Shown here piece after piece: positions 5,690 to 6,693 of a stretch of 6,693 nt of DNA; position 1 is the stretch's first letter, and each line of letters opens with the position of its first letter. The translations under genes and the position numbers were made by a program. This stretch comes from Methanosarcinales archaeon (GTDB taxonomy: Archaea; Halobacteriota; Syntropharchaeia; Alkanophagales; Methanospirareceae). The stretch is from assembly GCA_003661125.1 (NCBI GenBank), contig QMVO01000097.1, forward strand, positions 1 to 6,693, in the 5' to 3' direction. Under the pieces are notes generated by a model. That model made no database searches and was not told where the DNA came from. It saw nothing but the letters and a program-made list of their open reading frames with translations.

Positions 5690-6262
5690 ATGGAACAAGA
5701 TACAGAAGCGTTTGAAAGCAGAGTAAAGGAGATTATAAAAGAACCTGAGAGTTTTAACAATTATAAGAAAGACTTATTTGAACAATGGATTTCTATACTT
5801 GAACTTTACAAAAAGACAATCAAAAAAGAAGGTCGTTTTTTTATACAATCATTTCATGAATATATTTTTTTGGGTGTTCTTTTTGAAGGATTGGTTAAAA
5901 TAATTTTGTTTTTTAACAGCCCTAAGGATTACTTAGCCATGAAACCAAAAGATAGAACATTAGGAAAGTTAAAAGATAAACTAATCAAATTAATCAACGA
6001 GCCGGATAAAACTAAATTTAAAGAGCTTGAAAAGTCATATGACCTTATGATATCATTGCGAAATAATTTTATTCATTTCCCTTTTTATTCTTCAGATGAT
6101 TACTGGTTCAGATGGTTATTTTTCCAAGTGTTTGCGTATTTACTTGATAAGTTCTCATTATGGGATTGTCTTGAAAATTCTGAAGGGGAATTCATCAAAA
6201 AACAGGCATTAAAAAAACCAGTAGGTGTTTCGCGATTGGAAGTGGATTTATATGAGCAATAA
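5690..6262 (+). CDS. HEPN-like domain protein, possible ribonuclease
   Basis: A 190-residue, mostly helical protein without signal or clear membrane segments. The key feature is SLRNNFIHFPF at 122-132: R124-N125-x3-H129 is the Rx4H motif, with a polar residue after Arg, that forms the RNA-cutting site of HEPN ribonucleases in toxin-antitoxin, CRISPR and abortive infection systems. Upstream helices (YIFLGVLFEGLVKIILFF at 58-75, with Glu 66) and the following aromatic helix (DYWFRWLFFQVFAYLLDKFS) fit a HEPN four-helix bundle. The fold call is from motif and helix order only. The gene is visibly more AT-rich than its left neighbours, hinting at horizontal transfer. No MNT nucleotidyltransferase antitoxin is adjacent; the only nearby partner candidate is the tandem winged-helix gene 92 bases upstream. 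It has its own TATA box and an operator-like tandem repeat. It could also be a non-catalytic Cthe_2314-like HEPN protein. Confidence 0.65.
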   Translation: MEQDTEAFESRVKEIIKEPESFNNYKKDLFEQWISILELYKKTIKKEGRFFIQSFHEYIFLGVLFEGLVKIILFFNSPKDYLAMKPKDRTLGKLKDKLIKLINEPDKTKFKELEKSYDLMISLRNNFIHFPFYSSDDYWFRWLFFQVFAYLLDKFSLWDCLENSEGEFIKKQALKKPVGVSRLEVDLYEQ

Positions 6263-6287
6263 ATAAATCCCGGAGGCTTCATACACC

Positions 6288-6422
6288 TTACCTCCTTCGC
6301 ATTATCAAATATAACGCAGCCAATACCCCGATTATAGCGAACAAAAATTCAGAGCCGGGTATTGGTGGCATAAGGGTAGATGCTGGTGTTAAAGTAGGTG
6401 AAGGTACGGAGCAACCAGTTGG
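6288..6422 (-). pseudogene. Headless PGF-CTERM-like sorting tail of a lost surface protein
   Basis: Reading the - strand from 6422 down to the stop TAA at 6288-6290 gives 44 residues: a Pro/Thr/Ser linker (PSPTLTPASTLMPP), then IPGSEF, a hydrophobic helix (LFAIIGVLAALYLI) and M-R-R-R at the very end. This is the layout of archaeal PGF-CTERM/PEF-CTERM domains, which archaeosortases recognise on secreted S-layer-type proteins. An in-frame TGA at 6423-6425 stops the frame just upstream, and no signal peptide or body precedes it. The other frames upstream hold only short runs: 6389-6490, and 6349-6480, the latter with an ATG after GGGTGGAGAA. So this is most likely the remnant or frameshifted end of a surface protein gene, or a sequencing frameshift hides a longer one. 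Confidence 0.5.
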
Positions 6423-6529
6423 TCATACATTTCACGACGTGCACCACGAGGTTCACTATCAGGAGGTTGAATATCTCCATTTCTCCACCCTTAAAATTTA
6501 TAATTGCGCCTAACGTTCAAGCATAAAAG

Positions 6530-6552
6530 AAGTTTTTGCGAAGCAAAAATTT
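6530..6552. repeat. Inverted repeat, TTTTTGC-GAA-GCAAAAA hairpin
   Basis: TTTTTGC (6533-6539) and GCAAAAA (6543-6549) form a perfect seven-base stem with a three-base loop, extendable to ten pairs with one G-T wobble (6530-6552). On the - strand it lies about 25 bases after the stop of the gene entering from the right edge and is followed by a T-rich stretch, so it could serve as that gene's 3' structure or terminator. Confidence 0.7.
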
Positions 6553-6558
6553 GAGTGA

Positions 6559-6578
6559 GTGCCGTAAGGCACGTGCAC
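6559..6578. repeat. Small palindromes: GTGCC-GTAA-GGCAC and overlapping CACGTG/GTGCAC
   Basis: GTGCC (6559-6563) pairs with GGCAC (6568-6572) around a GTAA tetraloop, which is of the stable GNRA class if transcribed on the + strand. CACGTG (6570-6575) and GTGCAC (6573-6578) are overlapping perfect six-base palindromes. Together with the hairpin at 6530-6552 and the GCGCCTAACGTTCAAGC segment at 6506-6522 they form a compact structured element between two gene remnants or ends. Confidence 0.6.
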
Positions 6579-6693
6579 TATAACAAGCACTTTTCCAGCA
6601 TATAATCCGCAGCAATATCTAGAGCATATTCCCAATATTTCCACCGTTTAACGAAAGCACCATTATGCCAAGCTTCTATCCCTCTCAATGTAA
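6578..6693 (-). CDS. 3' end of an unidentified gene entering from the right edge
   Basis: On the - strand a frame is open from the window edge (first full codon at 6691) to a TAG at 6578-6580, giving 37 residues: LRGIEAWHNGAFVKRWKYWE followed by YALDIAADYMLEKCLL. The peptide has protein-like composition, rich in Trp, Tyr and Ala with an amphipathic helix at its end. I do not recognise the family. Its stop lies right beside a cluster of palindromes (6530-6578). The fragment is short, so it could still be chance, but the other two - strand frames are broken early (a stop within the first 12 codons), which favours this one. Confidence 0.4.
   Translation of the reverse strand, partial: TLRGIEAWHNGAFVKRWKYWEYALDIAADYMLEKCLL

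Noticed and set aside
6100..6282. 60-codon frame on the - strand with a good ribosome-binding-like GGAGGT before its ATG at 6282
   Set aside because: It lies opposite the end of the HEPN-like gene and has an unlikely, low-hydrophobicity composition. The GGAGGT is explained by the Arg-Arg-stop end of the PGF-CTERM tail.
6349..6480. 43-codon - strand frame starting with MEIFNLLIVNL after GGGTGGAGAA
   Set aside because: Short, overlaps the more convincing PGF-CTERM frame and has no recognisable family; kept only as a possible piece of the decayed gene.

Overview
The window looks like a chromosomal segment of a euryarchaeon, probably of the methanogen or anaerobic methane/alkane-oxidising type. 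Evidence: an archaeal-type riboflavin synthase, an archaeal uL14, a NIL-domain ferredoxin, an AMMECR1 protein, an intron-less tRNA-Leu(CAA) without encoded CCA, TATA-type promoters 25-45 bases before starts, GGTGA-type ribosome binding sites, and a PGF-CTERM-like tail. A finer placement (for example ANME-1/Methanophagales or Syntrophoarchaeia) is only a guess.

Left part (1-3060), all + strand: the 3' three quarters of a TrkH potassium transporter subunit (cut by the window edge); a NIL plus 2x[4Fe-4S] ferredoxin of the kind used in reductive sulfur assimilation; archaeal riboflavin synthase RibC; ribosomal protein uL14, alone rather than in its usual ribosomal cluster; and an 84-residue coiled-coil protein with one C-terminal membrane segment.

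Middle (3083-4459): tRNA-Leu(CAA), whose last base is the A of an ATG belonging to the AMMECR1 reading frame that follows; AMMECR1; a 59-residue 2x[4Fe-4S] ferredoxin overlapping the AMMECR1 end by 23 bases; then a convergent GNAT acetyltransferase of the RimI/Ard1 type on the - strand.

Right part (4460-6693) is accessory in character. A 338-residue protein made of two copies of a winged-helix-plus-helical unit is followed on the same strand by an AT-rich 190-residue protein with an RNNFIH (Rx4H) motif typical of HEPN ribonucleases. A tandem CTTAAGT repeat sits at the predicted transcription start of the second gene. These two genes are the best candidate here for an undescribed regulatory or defence/toxin-like module. 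The last 430 bases hold no intact gene. On the - strand they carry a headless PGF-CTERM sorting tail, a cluster of small palindromes with an integron attC-like half site, and the 3' end of a gene that runs off the window.
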